Shown here one piece after another: positions 4,464 to 5,122 of a stretch of 5,122 nucleotides of DNA; position 1 is the first letter of the stretch, and each line of letters opens with the position of its first letter. The stretch lies in the NCBI GenBank assembly GCA_946402475.1, contig CAMIWP010000108.1, positions 1 through 5,122 on the forward strand, given 5' to 3'. The position numbers and the translations under genes were made by a program. The notes beneath the pieces were generated by a model that was not told the DNA's origin, made no database searches, and worked only from the letters and a program-made list of their open reading frames with translations. This stretch comes from an uncultured Selenomonadaceae bacterium. GTDB lineage: Bacteria; Bacillota_C; Negativicutes; Selenomonadales; Selenomonadaceae.

Positions 4464-5122
4464 TTACGCTGTTTTTTGCTCCAACGCCTTGCAGAGGATG
4501 TTTTTTGCGGCATTCTCGTCCCTATCATGATACGTTCCGCACTCTGGGCAAGTCCATTCACGGACAGACAGATTCTTCGCTTCTTGATATTTGTGTCCAC
4601 AATGGGAACAGGTTTGGCTGGAAGGGTAGAAAGTATCTACCTTCAACACGTCCGTTCCATACAGAATTGCCTTGTATTCCAGTTGCCTAAAGAACTCCGA
4701 CCAGCTTACATCTGATATAGCCTTGGCAAGACGATGATTTTTCGTCATGTTCTTGATTCTCAGGCGTTCAATGGCAATCGTCTGGTTCTGCCTGACCAAT
4801 GCTGTGGATGCCTTGTGCAGGAAATCTTTTCGGGTATTCGCTATACGCTCATGCACACGGGCGACACGGATGCGGATTTTATCCTTGTTCGCTGATTTCG
4901 GCATTTTTCTGGCAAGTCTTCGTTGTTCACGAGCAAGTTTCTTGGACAGCCGCCGTAAAATCCTTGGATTGTCCACTGTGTTTCCATCGCTGTCGGTGTA
5001 AAACTCCTTCAGCCCTACATCGATGCCGACACTGCCTCCGGCATTTTGGCAAAGCAGGGAATCCACATCCATTTCCACGCAAAGGGAGACATAGTATTTC
5101 CCCGATGCGGTACGGGTTACGG
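4464..5122 (-). CDS. tnpB: TnpB RNA-guided nuclease (OrfB), C-terminal part; N-terminus beyond the window
   Basis: 218 codons are visible, read leftwards from the window edge with the frame open to it; full-length TnpB is about 370-400 residues. TnpB is the transposon-encoded, RNA-guided DNA endonuclease ancestral to Cas12. In visible-peptide numbering, the RuvC-I motif GIDVGLKEF has Asp34, RuvC-II IAIERLRIKNM has Glu118, the zinc ribbon has C171-x2-C174 and C191-x2-C194, and RuvC-III HDRDENAAKNI has Asp201. All three catalytic acids and all four zinc cysteines are present with no frameshift or stop, so the nuclease half looks intact. A basic helical stretch (about 53-105) lies between RuvC-I and RuvC-II, as is usual. 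The real start codon is not visible; internal GTG/ATG codons at 5078 and 5072 are not starts, because homologous sequence (TASGKYYVSL) continues upstream. The gene points towards lysA. Confidence 0.95.
   Translation of the reverse strand, partial: VTRTASGKYYVSLCVEMDVDSLLCQNAGGSVGIDVGLKEFYTDSDGNTVDNPRILRRLSKKLAREQRRLARKMPKSANKDKIRIRVARVHERIANTRKDFLHKASTALVRQNQTIAIERLRIKNMTKNHRLAKAISDVSWSEFFRQLEYKAILYGTDVLKVDTFYPSSQTCSHCGHKYQEAKNLSVREWTCPECGTYHDRDENAAKNILCKALEQKTA

Larger units (their letters stand above)
4331..5122 (-). mobile_element. IS200/IS605-type element, right-end part (continues beyond the window)
   Basis: The element carries tnpB and ends on the minus strand with the family's typical right end: a GC-rich imperfect hairpin followed by TCAA (4331-4334 on the plus strand reads TTGA). 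TCAA is the right cleavage site known for IS608-type elements. Such elements move as single-stranded DNA, lack terminal inverted repeats and make no target duplication, which fits the absence of either here. The left end and any tnpA lie outside the window, so it may be a tnpB-only element moved in trans. The boundary at 4331 is inferred from the hairpin and tetranucleotide. Confidence 0.8.

Noticed and set aside
4292..4690. 132-codon plus-strand frame across the element's right end
   Set aside because: It is antisense to the tnpB 3' end and the right-end hairpins; no family pattern is visible.
4464..5122. Cas12-type CRISPR effector instead of TnpB
   Set aside because: The compact RuvC/zinc-ribbon layout, the IS605-type right end just downstream and the absence of any direct-repeat array fit TnpB.

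Overview
The window reads as chromosomal DNA of an anaerobic, Firmicutes-type bacterium. Strong AGGAGG-like ribosome sites, sigma-A-type promoters, a NuoE/NuoF-like NADH-oxidising pair and the style of the LysA and PfkA proteins together point to the Negativicutes (Selenomonas/Dialister-like). This placement comes from memory of family sequences and has moderate confidence. Base composition looks mid-50s % G+C by eye.

Layout from left to right. (1) Positions 1-1113, minus strand: a tight two-gene operon, a nuoE-like [2Fe-2S] subunit followed by a nuoF-like flavoprotein subunit that runs off the left edge. (2) Positions 1114-1466: a divergent intergenic region. It holds a good promoter for the nuoE operon overlapped by a perfect inverted repeat, a very good promoter for pfkA, and a GC-rich block of unknown nature between them. 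(3) Positions 1467-2432, plus strand: pfkA, ATP-type 6-phosphofructokinase, apparently transcribed alone. (4) Positions 2441-2477: a strong hairpin terminator that works in both directions and ends two convergent transcription units. (5) Positions 2478-4233, minus strand: a lysA-type PLP decarboxylase followed by a 143-residue unrecognised coiled-coil protein, probably one operon. (6) Positions 4331-5122: the right end of an IS200/IS605-type element carrying the C-terminal part of TnpB, in the same orientation as lysA and ending only 97 bp before its start codon.

The genes do not form one pathway: they cover NADH-linked redox chemistry, glycolysis, lysine synthesis and a transposon. The points most worth a second look are: altered FMN/NADH-site motifs in the NuoF-like protein; a TnpB element whose right end shows the expected bulged-T hairpin and presumed guide-RNA region; an inverted repeat centred on the -35 box of the nuoE promoter; a His in place of the conserved active-site Arg of the phosphofructokinase; and the unrecognised partner gene of lysA. 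I see no CRISPR array, tRNA, rRNA or phage module, and no clearly new multi-gene system.
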